Assembly: GCA_018343915.1 (NCBI GenBank)
Contig: JABRWF010000001.1
Span: 4,712,001 to 4,776,000, forward strand
Reading direction: 5' to 3'
DNA: 64,000 bases
Origin: Agroathelia rolfsii
Taxonomy: Eukaryota; Basidiomycota; Agaricomycetes; Amylocorticiales; Amylocorticiaceae
In this document: in pieces, positions 11,520-23,754 of the stretch
Layout of the letters: each line of letters opens with the position of its first letter
Numbering within the stretch: the stretch's first letter is position 1
The notes under the pieces: model-generated
What the model saw: the letters and a program-made list of their open reading frames with translations, nothing else
What the model was told of the DNA's origin: nothing
The model's database searches: none
Program-made: the position numbers and the translations under genes

Positions 11520-14500
11520 GCCAACTTCGCCCACTACGCATCCTCCAACTCAATGTAGCACGCTCAAACGAGCGCATGCACGGTCTACTAAACTCACTTT
11601 CAGATTTCGACATCCTCCTCCTTCAAGAACCATGGTATGGCCGTATTGGCACCTCACAATCATCAGACAACCCACAGGGCACCCCAATCTTTGGTACCGT
11701 GGCAAATATTGCATGGGAAGCTTTTACTCCCGACCCGCCTCCTGATGGCCGACCAAGGGTCACCACATTTGTACGCAAATTCATCCCTCACCTTACATCC
11801 CAACCCCGCCCAGACATTATTGGCTCGTCGGATATAATAGCAGTCCATTTCACTTATGGCTCACTCTCCTTCCTACTAATCAACATCTACAATGCTGGCC
11901 CAGGTCAAGATGCACCCTCTGCCCGCACTCTCATAGACACCAATCTAGACATGCTCCTCCCCACAGCAATCGCGGGAGACTTCAACCTCCACCACCCTGC
12001 ATGGGCGCTTACGTCACAGCCACCTGCTCGGGCCCCCTCAACAACAGCATCCGAGATAGCTGAGTGGAAAGACCTATACTCTCTCACTATTGCAAACAAC
12101 CTTGACAAGCCAACACGTCGTGGCCGCTCCGGGCAGCAAGATTCGATTATCGACCTCACTTTCTACAATCCAGCAGCCGTTGAAGATGATATCTTCCAGG
12201 AATGGGAGTGCCGAGAAGACTTGGCCCTCTGGTCTGACCACAACGCCATTACGTGGTCAGTTCGGGCCAACGACAACTCCATCTCCGAAACCCCCTATCC
12301 CGAATCACCCTATCGCATTGATCCAGCTAGAAAAGCTGCCTGGTGCGAAGCTTTCTCTACTATAATCAACAACCTGCCACACCCCCTGCTCCTCTCATCA
12401 CCCGAGGAGATAGAAGAGGGGGCATATATTATTCTAGACGCCATTCAGAAAGCCTCCTCCACCACAATGCCCCAGCAATCTATCCGCACGCACACCCGTG
12501 CACCTTGGTGGAATGAGGACTGCGATACCAGTCTATACCAGCTCCGCCAGGCTCCCAGAAATCAACATAAATGCTACGCATCCCGCTTTCGAGCGGCAGT
12601 CCGACATGCAAAACGCGACTTTGCCATGAAGGTGCTAAGCGAGACACCCGACACCCGGATCTGGGACCTATGTAAATGGGCCTCAGGCCGCCGAGCGAGG
12701 CGTACGCCCCCAATTCGCACAACAGATAGGATTGCCATTGAACCAGAAGACCAGTGCCAAGCATTTGCTTCGGCTTTCTTCCCGCAAACCACCCCGCCTG
12801 TCTCCCCATCCCAGCCGACTGACCCCCCCTGCCTCCCGCCTCGCCCTTTCCCTGACATCACTCAAGACGAGGTAAAAGATGCCCTTAAGGACGCGTCCAA
12901 CACCTCTGCTCCAGGCAAATCAGGCATATCGTACAGGGTCATCAAATGGGCCTTTGATGAACAGCCCCTACTCCTTACAAAGTTCTTCAATGCATGCATC
13001 CATAACCAACTTCACCCCCAGGCTTTTAAAACAGCGATAGTGGCTGTTGTGCCTAAGCCCCGCAAAACTGATCGCTCTAACCCCAGATCATATAGACCTA
13101 TTGCACTTCTTGAGTGCCTAAGCAAAACCCTTGAAAAGATCATAGCCCGTCGAATTATGTATGAGGTAGGAAGGTATAACCTAGTCCCATCCAACCAGTT
13201 CGGAGGTCGCGACAAGTCTTCCGTTGTTGATGCATGCCTCACCCTAACCCATGATATCCAAGCAGCCTGGCATAACGGCCTTGTAGCATCAGCCCTGGCC
13301 ATAGACGTCAAAGGTTACTTTGACAACGTCAATCATGAACGCCTAGCTCATACACTAGAACTTATGGGCTTTTCACCTCTCATTGTTGGATGGGTTCGCT
13401 CTTTCCTATCTTGCCGCCATGTCTCTATACGGGTAGATGGCTTCACATCCCAGCCTATCCCACTAGCTGGCGTAGGCATCCCTCAGGGCTCTCCAATATC
13501 CCCCATCCTATCCACTATCTATACAACACCAATTCTCACTTGCCTTGACTGTCTCCCTAATACTAGCCTTAGGGCTTACGTAGACGATGAACTTGCCCTA
13601 GCAACTTCTAGCTCTATTGAAAGAAATGTAATGCTGCTTTCAGAAGCATACCACATCATTCGTACCCGCCTTCAGGCCCTTGGCCTAGACATTGATGTGG
13701 GTAAGGTCGAACTTATTCACTTTACACGCTCTCGCACATCAATCTTTGATCTTCCCCCAGTTAACATTGGCCTTGCTGATACCCCTCCCCAACTTATTCA
13801 ACCAATGGCAGTAATGCGCTGGCTTGGAGTCTTCTTTGATCGAAAACTCTCCTTTCGACCTCACGTTGAAATAATGGCTAAAAAGGCAAGGTCTACTATT
13901 GCAGGACTACGTATCCTTGCCAATACCTTACGTGGCCTTAGTGTAGCCAATGCACGCCTACTCTACAAAACCACTATTATCCCAATCCTCACCTTTGCAT
14001 CACCAGTGTGGTATACTGGGACCCGCCAAAAGGCTCTACTAAAGATTCTTGAACAGGCCCAAAATGAAGGCCTTCGATGGATCCTTGGGGCTTTTCGCAC
14101 CTCCCCCTCAGCCGAAATGCACCACATTGGTGCTATCCTCCCGATCCCGCACCTGCTAAAGCAACTCTCAACAAAGGCAGCTATACGACTTCGATCCCTC
14201 CCTTCTAACTCTCAAGTTCTTATCCGCACCCCCCCTACATGGGAAGAGGCTCAACCAAATGTTCCCGTCCCACTTCACATAACCCCTACGTCATCTAAAC
14301 CACCTACCGTTATACACAGACTAGCTAGCCTTTCCCACCCTAATGCAGAACGCACCTTCCCATACCACTCCCCTCCATGGCTTCAACACTACTCCCGGGG
14401 AAACCGCCTCTTAACTCAGACCCCTAACCGCAACCTTTCAACATCTGCCCGGAGGAAATATATTGAAGATTTAAAGAACAGAGTCCAGCAATATATGATA

Positions 14501-15424
14501 GATGAATCAACACTACTCATCTTTACGGACGGTTCTAGACTACCCTACCATGGCCATAAGCGAGCAGGAGCAGCCTACGCCGCCTTTCACAAGGGTCTTG
14601 AGATAAGCTCTGGGACCTCATGCATGGGCAAACGTGCAGGCATCTATGATGCAGAAATGCTTGCCCTAGCTGGTGGCGCAAGAGCCGCAGCAGCCTATGC
14701 AAACAAATATCCACTCCTCTCACGCATCCTCTTCCTCGCTGATAATCAATCGGCAATTTCAACAATTACAGACACCTCAGCCCACCCAGCCCAAATCTAT
14801 TCCATCCTTTTCTGCGAAAAAGTAGACGAGATCCTCAATAAACTACCCCAATGCAAAATTACAATTCAATGGATCCCAGGGCACCAGGGAATCCAAGGCA
14901 ATGACCGTGTTGATACGCTTGCAAAAGAAGCTGCAAGAGGAGGTGCCAACCCCATATTCCATTCATCTATATCATGGGCATGCGAGAAAGCCAAAGCCAC
15001 CGCACTTAAAGATTGGCGCTCGGAATGGGCTACCCTTCCACACAATAACTTAGCTGCCATAGCTCTTCGCACACCACCTTCCACTAAACTTACCCCTTTC
15101 CACCGCAACTTTAATGGCCGTCGGGATGTACACACCCGAATAATCCAAACTATCCTAGGCCATGGCTTTCGAGGTGACTACTATGCCCGCTTTATTCCCT
15201 CTGAGTCAGTCTTATGCCCATGCGACAACTCTACTTTCCAAACACGTGACCACATTATTGCTGACTGCCCCCTTTACGACAGTCAACGACACTACATTGT
15301 CAAGGCCTCTAGTAGCCTCTCCTCCCCAATTATCCTTAGTACACACAAAGGCCTTACAGCACTAGCGAAGTTTGTATCGGGCTCAAATGCCTTTACAAAA
15401 CTTGCTAGATCAACCTTACAATAA
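11516..15424 (+). CDS. LINE ORF2: endonuclease / reverse transcriptase / RNase H
   Basis: 1302 residues. Residues 1-240 form an APE-type endonuclease: LQLNVARSN (N13), LLLQEPWYG (E38), AGDFNLHHPAW near 153 and WSDHNAITW near 238. The reverse transcriptase spans about 450-760, with YRPIALLECLSKTLEKI, the palm aspartate in AIDVKGYFDNV, GIPQGSPISPIL and the catalytic YVDD near 687-690. RNase H follows at about 1000-1130 (IFTDGSR, DAEMLAL, FLADNQSAI, WIPGHQGIQGNDRVD), with all four expected acidic or histidine sites visible. A C-terminal Cys/His motif (CPCDNSTFQTRDHIIADC) lies near 1234. It nicks target DNA and copies the element RNA in place. All catalytic motifs are intact. It begins in an ATGA overlap with ORF1. 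Confidence 0.95.
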   Translation: MSQLRPLRILQLNVARSNERMHGLLNSLSDFDILLLQEPWYGRIGTSQSSDNPQGTPIFGTVANIAWEAFTPDPPPDGRPRVTTFVRKFIPHLTSQPRPDIIGSSDIIAVHFTYGSLSFLLINIYNAGPGQDAPSARTLIDTNLDMLLPTAIAGDFNLHHPAWALTSQPPARAPSTTASEIAEWKDLYSLTIANNLDKPTRRGRSGQQDSIIDLTFYNPAAVEDDIFQEWECREDLALWSDHNAITWSVRANDNSISETPYPESPYRIDPARKAAWCEAFSTIINNLPHPLLLSSPEEIEEGAYIILDAIQKASSTTMPQQSIRTHTRAPWWNEDCDTSLYQLRQAPRNQHKCYASRFRAAVRHAKRDFAMKVLSETPDTRIWDLCKWASGRRARRTPPIRTTDRIAIEPEDQCQAFASAFFPQTTPPVSPSQPTDPPCLPPRPFPDITQDEVKDALKDASNTSAPGKSGISYRVIKWAFDEQPLLLTKFFNACIHNQLHPQAFKTAIVAVVPKPRKTDRSNPRSYRPIALLECLSKTLEKIIARRIMYEVGRYNLVPSNQFGGRDKSSVVDACLTLTHDIQAAWHNGLVASALAIDVKGYFDNVNHERLAHTLELMGFSPLIVGWVRSFLSCRHVSIRVDGFTSQPIPLAGVGIPQGSPISPILSTIYTTPILTCLDCLPNTSLRAYVDDELALATSSSIERNVMLLSEAYHIIRTRLQALGLDIDVGKVELIHFTRSRTSIFDLPPVNIGLADTPPQLIQPMAVMRWLGVFFDRKLSFRPHVEIMAKKARSTIAGLRILANTLRGLSVANARLLYKTTIIPILTFASPVWYTGTRQKALLKILEQAQNEGLRWILGAFRTSPSAEMHHIGAILPIPHLLKQLSTKAAIRLRSLPSNSQVLIRTPPTWEEAQPNVPVPLHITPTSSKPPTVIHRLASLSHPNAERTFPYHSPPWLQHYSRGNRLLTQTPNRNLSTSARRKYIEDLKNRVQQYMIDESTLLIFTDGSRLPYHGHKRAGAAYAAFHKGLEISSGTSCMGKRAGIYDAEMLALAGGARAAAAYANKYPLLSRILFLADNQSAISTITDTSAHPAQIYSILFCEKVDEILNKLPQCKITIQWIPGHQGIQGNDRVDTLAKEAARGGANPIFHSSISWACEKAKATALKDWRSEWATLPHNNLAAIALRTPPSTKLTPFHRNFNGRRDVHTRIIQTILGHGFRGDYYARFIPSESVLCPCDNSTFQTRDHIIADCPLYDSQRHYIVKASSSLSSPIILSTHKGLTALAKFVSGSNAFTKLARSTLQ

Positions 15425-15676
15425 AAATGCCCTCAACTTTCCTACCAAAGGAACTTCGTCTGTTAACACCCCTCAATCTTTAACTATATATTTACCCCTC
15501 CCCTCCCTACCTTGTCAACTACCTCAACACAATTATCTGGTCTGTTAACCTTTCCAGTATCTCCATTATAATAACCTCTATGCCACTACACTCCATACTT
15601 CCCTATACAGCGTAACTTACACTACAGCCTTTACGACACCGTAGTTTGTTTTTAGTACATGATGCGGTATATAAAC

Positions 15677-15678
<2 letters not shown>

Positions 15679-15711
<33 letters not shown>
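15679..15711 (+). other. Poly-A tail of the retrotransposon
   Basis: About 32-33 uninterrupted A residues, directly followed by the right target duplication. This marks the 3' end of target-primed reverse transcription. Confidence 0.9.
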
Positions 15712-15712
<1 letters not shown>

Positions 15713-15724
15713 CCCTTCACGTGA
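15710..15724. repeat. Right target-site duplication of the retrotransposon
   Basis: Exact repeat of 9848-9862. It contains the palindrome TCACGTGA and lies 119 bp upstream of the SAP30-like start codon, so the insertion split that gene's upstream region. Confidence 0.9.
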
Positions 15725-15842
15725 TCTGCCCGAGGCAGCCGGAATGCGCGATGATTGGCTGTGCTATTTTTTCTGATTCGCCGCTGCTGTTGCGGGGTTC
15801 GACAATTTTCTGACAGGCGAAAACGACGACTCCGGATCCGAA

Positions 15843-16689
15843 ATGAGCTCAGCAGCGAATAACAACAACAACAACAACCGCAGGAAGAACGACGACTCTG
15901 GCTACTACACTTATACGTCATATCACCATCCTCCTCACAACACCAACAATATGTCGACCGTATCAGCAGCAAACAAACGGCGCCGTGTAGATGCGAAGAA
16001 GGATATGCCTACATATAGCACTGGCGGCGGTAATGGTGTCGGTCTGGGTGGTGTTCAGGGGCAGGAGGAATATGTATCTGCTGTGGTAAGTGCTAGTGGT
16101 CATGACATGTACATACATAGCCCCTTCCCTCTTTCCATCTTTGATGGGTACACACACACACGACACACGGTTTCACAACATTTGGTGTATGGTCTTGCTA
16201 CCCATAACACTACATGAGGTTATCGGACATATACCTATTGATACACTGTGTGATGCGAGCATGAAGAATGATGTGTTGATAGACCAAGCCATCTGATTCT
16301 ATCTTTTGTTGCATGTGTCTGTCTAGGACATGAGCAAGATGCCATTCGACGTGCTGTACAGATATCTCGAGCAACATGATCTGGTGCCAGCGGTAGGAAC
16401 AATCCTTCCATCACCGATGACGGCGCACGACCCGCCGCCGCCGTCGACGCTGTTCACGCGGCGTGCTGGACCATCCCCGGGCCAGGCGTCATCCACGCGG
16501 AGGAGCACACGGGGCGAGGCAAATGAGGAGGTAGAGACGCGGGTGCCTGTCATGGCAGATGTCGAGGAGACACGGAGGGTGATGGCGGCCGTAGTAGCGA
16601 GCCATTTCGAGGCGGCGCACGCGACAAACGAGGGTGAGGTGCTGGCAAGCTTTATGAGCGCAGTGCAGGCGCGTCAGACAAGCCCATGA
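15843..16689 (+). CDS. SAP30-like Sin3-binding protein
   Basis: Two exons (15843-16085, 16327-16689) give 201 residues. The N-terminus is an asparagine run followed by a basic nuclear-type stretch (ANKRRRVDAKK). Exon 2 reads MSKMPFDVLYRYLEQHDLVP, then PSPMTAHDPPPPSTLF, and later VPVMADVEETRRVMAAVVAS and GEVLASFMSAVQ. This order (short helix, dipping DLVP, proline linker, two C-terminal helices) matches basidiomycete proteins with the SAP30 Sin3-binding domain, which bridges histone deacetylase complexes. The family is assigned from remembered patterns, not a search. The retrotransposon ends 119 bp upstream, so the original promoter may be displaced. The 241-nt intron is long for this window. 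Confidence 0.6.
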
Positions 16690-17258
16690 GGAGGTATTAG
16701 CGAATGGGCAGCAGCCGTTGCGCCGTCGCTGGCCAATCGCGTTGTCGTTGCCAGCAATTGTGAATGGATCAGTATTCTTGTGGAGTGATGGATCACATCT
16801 TTTCTTTCTTTTCTTCCTTTCCTTTTTCTCTTTTTGCGACTGAATGGGTTGTGTGTCCCGGATATGGAACTGATCTCCATAACAACAATAACTCGGCGAT
16901 GATGATGATGTCCCTCGCTCGCCTACACAACATCGTTCATCGTCCCAATATAAAGTCTGCTATGTTCGCTGCCCCTCCCATTCCTTCGTTCTTTCACACC
17001 CTCCACTTTCCCTTCATCTCTTTCCTTTTCTCTTTCCAGCAGCGCTAGTCGTTGTCTGTAAGTCCACTCATTGTCTCTCGCCATGGTCTATCCTCATGAT
17101 CCTGACTGCTTCATCCCATCTAGGTTTTCAACCCCTTTCAAATTCCCACTTCTGTGAAGCGTCCCTTGCAACCCACGGTTTCATATTCTTTGCTTTGAAA
17201 GCTTTCTTCAAATCCTTCTTTCCATCCAAACATTTTCTTCTTTCACACACATTTCAAT
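16690..17258 (+). promoter_or_regulatory. Promoter and 5' UTR of the secreted protein gene
   Basis: A TATA-like AATATAAAG lies near 16949-16957, followed by CT-rich sequence to about 17040. GTAAGT at 17058 and CATCTAG ending at 17123 would excise a 66-nt intron from the 5' UTR. The stretch also holds a TTTCTTTTC tract around 16800. Inferred from sequence patterns only. Confidence 0.45.
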
Positions 17259-18399
17259 ATGAAGGTCTCGTTCGCTACTCTCCTCGTCCTTGCTCCCTTC
17301 CTCGCCTCGACTGCCTCTGCTCTCGCTCTCCCTGAAGCCCGTGAATTTGGCCGTGGTGGATTTGGCGGTTTCAACGGCGGCAACAAGGGTGGCCAAGGCA
17401 ACCAGGCCGCCGATAACAAGGGCGGCAAAGGTAATACTGGCGCAGCTGCGTCTTCCTCTGCAGCTGCTGCCACTGCCACTGCTGCTGCTGCGTCCGGTTC
17501 AAATGCAGATGCTCAGACCTCTTTGAGTAAGTTGCTTATCTTTACGAGGTATACCACATGTCACACGATCTGATCATTTTGTATCATAGCTCTCGACTCC
17601 TCCGTCATCTGCTCCAACTTTGCGCAGAACGGCCAGGCTGTCCAAGAGGCCGGTCAGGTCGCCTCACTCACCTCGACTAACAATTTCATCAACTTGTGAG
17701 TATCATTGATCGCCATGCTTCTTTGTAGCTTTCTATTGACATCACCTCTTTAGCTGTGCCGGCAAGACCCTGACCAACGGTCAGCAAGTCACGACAGGCA
17801 GCTGTAACCCTGCGCCGATGGGCGACATCCCCTCGACATCAAACCAGCCCAGCGCAAAGTTCAGCTTCCCGACTAACCTGGCCAACATTGAACCCAACAC
17901 GCCATTCAACATCACCATGAACATCGCCAACCTCGAGACGGGCAACTTCGTCAACGCAGAGTCCAACTACTTTGCTGCCCCTCAGCAGCTCAGCAGCTCG
18001 GGCCAGATCATCGGCCACTCGCACTTCGTCGTCGAGTCGCTCACGAGTCTGACGCAGACGACGCCGACGGACCCAACCAAGTTTGCGTTCTTCAAGGGCG
18101 TCAACGAGGCCGCTGTCAACGGTGCGCTGACCGCGGCTGTCACCGCTGGTCTGCCCGCGGGCACGTACAAGGTCTCCTCGATCAACACGGCGGCGAACCA
18201 CCAGCCTGCGCTCGGTCCCGTCGCTCAACACGGTAGCTTCGATGATGTTGTCTACTTCACCGTTGGCGGTGCCGGTGCCGGTGCCGCTGCTGGTGCATCA
18301 AATAGCACTGGGGCTGCTGCCGCTGCCGCTGGCAAGGGCGCTGATAAGGGGAACAAGGGCGGCAAGAAGAACGGCCGTCGTTTCTTGCGCGATTACTAA
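17259..18399 (+). CDS. Secreted protein of a family conserved in Agaricomycetes
   Basis: Exons 17259-17526, 17590-17695 and 17754-18399 give 339 residues. Residues 1-20 are a clear signal peptide (MKVSFATLLVLAPFLASTASA). A Gly/Asn/Lys-rich segment and an Ala-rich linker follow to about 88. The conserved core has NNFINFCAGKTLTNGQ, TTGSCNPAPMG, TPFNITMNIANLETGNFVNA, GQIIGHSHFVVE, DPTKFAFFKGVN and AANHQPALGPVAQHGSFDD. It then ends in Gly/Ala and Lys/Gly/Asn tracts. Two cysteines in the core could pair. I recall such proteins as abundant extracellular proteins of mushroom-forming fungi, with no firm function. Likely secreted and possibly wall-associated; strongly expressed to judge by the TATA box, leader intron and codon use. 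Confidence 0.8.
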
Positions 18400-19485
18400 A
18401 TGAAACATAGCAATCTATGTTATCCCTTTTTGCTTGTTTTATTTATTCCCCTTTATCCCGTGTTTATCATTATCATCGCTCGCTCATCCCTACGACCTTT
18501 CATTTTTCATTGATATATATCAGATGTGTGTGTTTGTTTTTACCCGGATGGGAATCTCGTTGAAGTTTCCTAGCTTTCTTTAATCTCTCATTGCATTGAA
18601 TTTTTATTCCGTGTGTTCTTTTTCCGATTCATCATTTCTTACTTTCACTTCCACTTTCCATTCATTTGTTTTCCTTCCCGCCCGTTTCATCAAATACTGC
18701 CGTTGCTACTTACTACTACTGCTGTGTACTGGGGAGATAACTTGGTGAATGTATAGTTGGGAATCAAAGGGGTTGAATTACAAAGAGAGTGTGTATGTGT
18801 GCGTGAACGAAAAGAAGTCGTGGGGAGTGTTTACAGGGTGCGCTGTGCATTACTAGTATATAAAATACCATGACTTGATCTATATGTAAGTGAAACTGTG
18901 GTCTTGAGACAACTATAGAGGGCACGGTCCCTTTGGAAGCACTATAGTAGCCGAGGTCAACACCTGAGCTATGACAAAATGCTATGAAAGCGATAGGAAG
19001 GACCTGGATTAATGACTAGGAATAATGGAAAGTAAAGAGCACTTGTGCTGTAGTGGATTTGTAGCATCATTCACGATGAAAACACTTGTCTCGGATCATG
19101 TTACCCAAGGACTGACCTTCAAGTTTGATAAAGTATATGATTTAGGATGTGCATATAGTATTGAGTGTCCAAGTCTCCGGTGAGTCTAGGCAATATTTGA
19201 CCCCTTAATATTTAATAGGCACGTTACCGTACGCAAATGCCTACTGGCAAGGTAGATACAGTTCCCCCAATGTGGTAATAGGGGCAACTTCATGCCATAC
19301 TAACATGTACAACCACTCACTCCTATTGGCAATAATTGATCTCCTAATCTCCCCCCCAACTAGTTTTTATGCTTTAGGAGGCACGATGACTATTTAATGC
19401 AAGGGCTCCCACTTGAAAAAACTACATCTCAACCGTCCACCGCTCGCAATAAGCTTCTTCCCTCAGCGTTCAGCCTCTTGTACAA

Positions 19486-20440
19486 TCATGTCGGACTCTT
19501 TTGCCAGTGCCGGAGCAAACAAGCCTATGATAGTTTATATCTATATGGCTACTGAATTTTGCTCTTGCTTGTGGCTCATGGTGAACGTCCTATTGTCATA
19601 CTTCTTTGGGGCTTCCTTGATGATGTATCATGATAACAAGCTATCTACAATGCGCTGACACTTCTCTCTTTATCATTCTTTGGAAACACGTACATCTCAT
19701 GGGAGCTCGTATGACCCTCGCTGATCAACAATTTTGTACGAAAACCACTGGTGATTAGAAATGAAGTTAGCGGGTTTGTCGAAGAAACTGGCTTGCTGTG
19801 TTGGGCTCGTATAGCCTTGAACACTCTTGCAAATGTTTGTTCTGAATCTTATACAGAAGATGTACACGCCAAATTAGGATATCAGCGTTGTTGTTAGCAT
19901 GGAGGAATGGTACATTTTTTTTCTATGTGCTGAGTGCAAATATCAGAGCTCAATTCTAACGCCTTGGCACTTTTCTTTGCCTCCTGAATCAAGGTACAGA
20001 CTTGGATGCTACAAATACAACATTGGCTACCTATGCAGAAAACTCCACCGAAAACATCATCAGTTTGGCGACAATTATACCATGGCTGACTGGGTTGTTG
20101 TACGCTCCGCACTTTTGCTATCATGCTGCGCCATTTTAGTCTTAATAGTCCTTTCAAGGACAGAGCGCATCCGTTTCATCATTACCGACGCAAACACGCG
20201 GGACGTTCCTGTAGTCGATAGTGATGATTACCGAGCTATTGTTACCAATGAGGAGTCTAAAGACTTAGAGGCCAATGTGATGTCTACCACCAGCAGCTCT
20301 GATGAGCCCACTAGCACTGCAGCATCCGATAAGTCAGGACGGATATTTTACCAAAGCAATTTGAGTATTTCATTGGGAGCCCATATTCTTCTACCAATAC
20401 ATTGGATGCAAATCTGCAACTGGAGATGTTGGGACTAATT
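19486..20440 (+). pseudogene. Possible remnant of a membrane-protein gene
   Basis: A short frame from 19486 (MSDSFASAGANKP) holds two hydrophobic stretches. About 500 bp on, one frame holds a transmembrane-like segment (SALLLSCCAILVLIVL) followed by an acidic, serine-rich tail ending near 20345. Between them frames are broken and no exon chain can be built. Could be a decayed gene, or chance open frames in AT-rich DNA. Confidence 0.2.
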
Positions 20441-23400
20441 TTGGAGCAGGAAGGCTTCCGCTCTACTATCTTCGGGATGATGCCAACAGAGCAGTATAGT
20501 ATGTGGTTAAATTGCACACAGTAGACTTACAATGTTCATATAATACATTTTGGAAATAGTGCAGCAAATAGACCAACAAATGGTATGAGCAAAATGAAAA
20601 TAATATTTCTCATGTCTTATAAAATTAACGGAAAGCTATTATTGTATGAGCCTCGGAACAACAGCTGTTTGCTGCATAGCTCCTTTGTGGATGTGACTAT
20701 TATCTGCACCGATCTTTTAATATTGGTAATCCTTGATCATTATTATATATTACGGCACTCTAAATATCAATACATGAGAATGAGCCGTAATGAGACTGTG
20801 ATAAGAAAAGTTAGAAGCGTCACCAAATACAGCGTGAATTGTCACGGTGTTTATAACAAACATGCGAGGTGTTTGTGGCGCTTATGAGAGATACAGCGAT
20901 AAAGTCAAAGGCAAGCTACCATAGTGTAAGATAGTCTCTCTCAGGGCATCCTAATTATTAAGCGCTTATGCATATACTAAAAAGCATAAGTTGGCTTGCG
21001 ATGCTGACTCGCCAATATCAACTTCAAATGAAATCTTTTAAAAAAAGTAAGGACGGCAGGGACTTTCAAAGAGCGGGCTTCAATGGCCACAAGACTCTTA
21101 GAGGTTTCTTCATGATCAAGTTCCAGCGTCCTAAGCTCATTTGCAGTCAAAGAGAATTATAGATATCACATTATCAAGCAAAGTGATGCTTGGTACTCGA
21201 TTTCAAACGTCAAATTGTGACAAATAGCGTAACAAAACATAACTAGATACTAGTAATTTGGATGTGGCGATCCGGATTCAAACTCACACTACGAGCAAGA
21301 TTGTGTTCAATGTACTAGTACGCTGGATCAAGTAGAGTCAAAGAGCAGGTGCGACTCCACCTATATTCTGGGTTGATGCAACAATACCTTTCCCAATGCA
21401 CCCACATCGACTATCGAAACTAAAATAGTATAAGGAGAATAGCACTAGCTAGCAACCAGCAAAGCCATAGGTAGAAATTTGTTAGCAAAAAGATGCATGT
21501 CGCATGTTGTGGAGAGAGGAAGCAGGCTGTCCTGATCATGATTCATACTAAATACTAAGTACTTGAATTGAGCAAATCTAATACATTGCCACAGTCAAGG
21601 AAGCGTCAGTAAATGCAGGATTCCGCAAAGCGGATGATTAAATGTTAGTGCGAGTTTGGCTACAGTTGATTTCATTCTCTACTACATCTCTATCAATGCT
21701 GTTTACTAGTACAAGTATCTAGTTAGCGTTGTAAAAAAACTAATACGCCCCTCTCATGTGGAACCGCAATTAAAGACGATGTTGAAAATAAACTCGCTGA
21801 GTCGGGACTACGAATATGACTCCGGCATGAGGGCATCAAATCTTGAAGGAATGCCTCATGAGATATAACTTGGTGTCCAATAGTAGGGTCTGGCTCAGTA
21901 ATAGTTGCTCCAGGCATGAGCCTAGCCTGTCTACTGTCCCGAAACTGAGGTTATTTTGTTCTTTAGAGAACCTGGCCTCAGCAATCTTGAAAGTGATGCT
22001 AAGCACCCTCAGGCATTGGCAATGGTTCATAAAAAAATAAGGCCATAAGACACTGCAACTATGCAACCATTCAGCTCTTTGAATCCTATAATATTATTGT
22101 TTTTCTCGACCGGAGATGTCGGCTCGCCATCAACGTTTGTGTTCCTCAAAATGAAAATAAAAGAATAAAAAGAGTGATGCAGAAATCCGCAACGAGATAT
22201 GTTTCTGAAAAGGGATATACCAAATAACCTACTCTATAACGCCAATTCAATCATCCACTTGTTTGACGCATAAATAGCTTGCATTGAAATCATCGAGGTG
22301 GCCAAAAGAGCATCTGGGGCGATATAAGCCTACTCAATCGAATTGAATCTTATTTCATCGGCTCCGGTATTACCATCATGTGTTCTAGCTTGCGATGGCT
22401 AAACGAACTCCCATGATGTATATGTATTGCACAAAGTAGACAGAAATATTATGGACGTCAGATAAGAGGAATCCTCATAACCAAGTACGTTGGCAAGTAA
22501 GTTGAAGATATAAAACCCCAGGAACAGGAAATCGATCGCCAATTAACAGCTGAGGAGGTCAACCCCTCCATGCGATACAATTCCTGATGACTCCGACCCG
22601 GAAGAGTTCCGCTTGCGACTGGAATTGATAGACTTAGTTACAACAAAAACAAGAGCGAGAAATACTGTGCTGAAGTGGGATGTAGCGCTGATCTTGGGTC
22701 TTGGATCAAGAGGATGAAGTCCAAGAAATGATAGATTCCTCCCTTAAAAGGAAGGGACGGCTCAGTAGATGAAGGATGATATCATTACCAGTGTTTAGGA
22801 CTGAAACACCCTTATAAGCTTGAATAGGGGGTGATGCGCCTAGCTATCGTGAGCATCTAGATGGCAAAACAACTTTTTTTTTTTTGGAGAACTTCAAACC
22901 TCCTGGCTGGTTCTGAGTCCAGCTTTTGACCGTGATGTAATAGAGAGCTAGAAGATTTAAAATCAAGTTACACTGCAGATCTTACACATAAGGCTGGCTA
23001 AAGTGAATGAGAAAGAGCGGAGCCAGTCTTTTTCTTATATATCGACCATAACAACGATGCCTTACCAGCCCTAAGCAAAGGCCCAGCAAAGTGGCCAGTA
23101 AGGATACAGGTAGTCCAAAGCTAATTATAATGGCAGTGAAGTAATGCCATGAATGAAACATCACTACAAGCATTTATAAGCACGCCCCGGGGAGAAGGTG
23201 TTAAAATACGACGAGCGACGACGATGAGCAGCGGTCGACACAAAGAATAGTATTCCGCTTGTCTACTTGTACATCGTTGTACGTAATCAAACGGATAGTA
23301 AACAAAAATGTAAACTACCGTAAATATAAAGGCAGAATCATGTGACCCAGCACATGGATCACATATTCTAACAGAAGGCTTCTAAACGCTCAGTAGATGG

Positions 23401-23754
23401 CGATGCTGGTCTTTGAAATAAGGCTTGTTTCTCATTCCGTATCTTGAGCGGGTCGGAAACAAAATACGGAAGATGTCTAGCTTAGAGTCGAAAGGCAGAA
23501 CGAAAGCATCGATCAAAAGAATCAAATGAAATAAAAACACTAGAAAAGGTGTCATAAGTAGAGTGGTAGCTTCTACATGTGTACCCGTCCGTCACATTTG
23601 TATTCGGATGCGCAATAGCCAGAAACAAGTATTGTGGTGCATCATAAGGGTGATACAACAAACTTTGACAACGGACAGGGAGGAGTCTCGGAGGTAATGC
23701 TAATAGGCAATCCCCCAGTAGGCAGCCTTCAAACTTCCAAATCAAATAGCAACG

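Larger units (their letters stand above)
9863..15709 (+). mobile_element. Non-LTR (LINE) retrotransposon, apparently intact, Tad1/I-like
   Basis: Two long uninterrupted frames: a zinc-knuckle ORF1 and an ORF2 with endonuclease, reverse transcriptase and RNase H. They are followed by a 3' UTR of about 250 bp and an uninterrupted A tract (15679-15709 or beyond), bounded by identical 14-15 bp target duplications. No terminal repeats. Codon use and the C-rich coding strand differ from neighbouring genes. The left junction falls one base before the ORF1 ATG, so no 5' UTR is present: the copy is either slightly 5'-truncated or this element type has almost no leader. RNase H after the RT together with an APE-type endonuclease fits the fungal Tad1/I group. 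Perfect duplications and open frames suggest a recent insertion. Confidence 0.93.

Noticed and set aside
21250..21330. tRNA-like box B (GTTTGAATCC on the minus strand)
   Set aside because: No matching T stem, acceptor stem or anticodon arm could be folded around it.
22982..23173. Short minus-strand frame with a signal-like hydrophobic start and a TATA-like box
   Set aside because: No second exon with a convincing acceptor and coding sequence could be found, and it has no resemblance to the peptide families.
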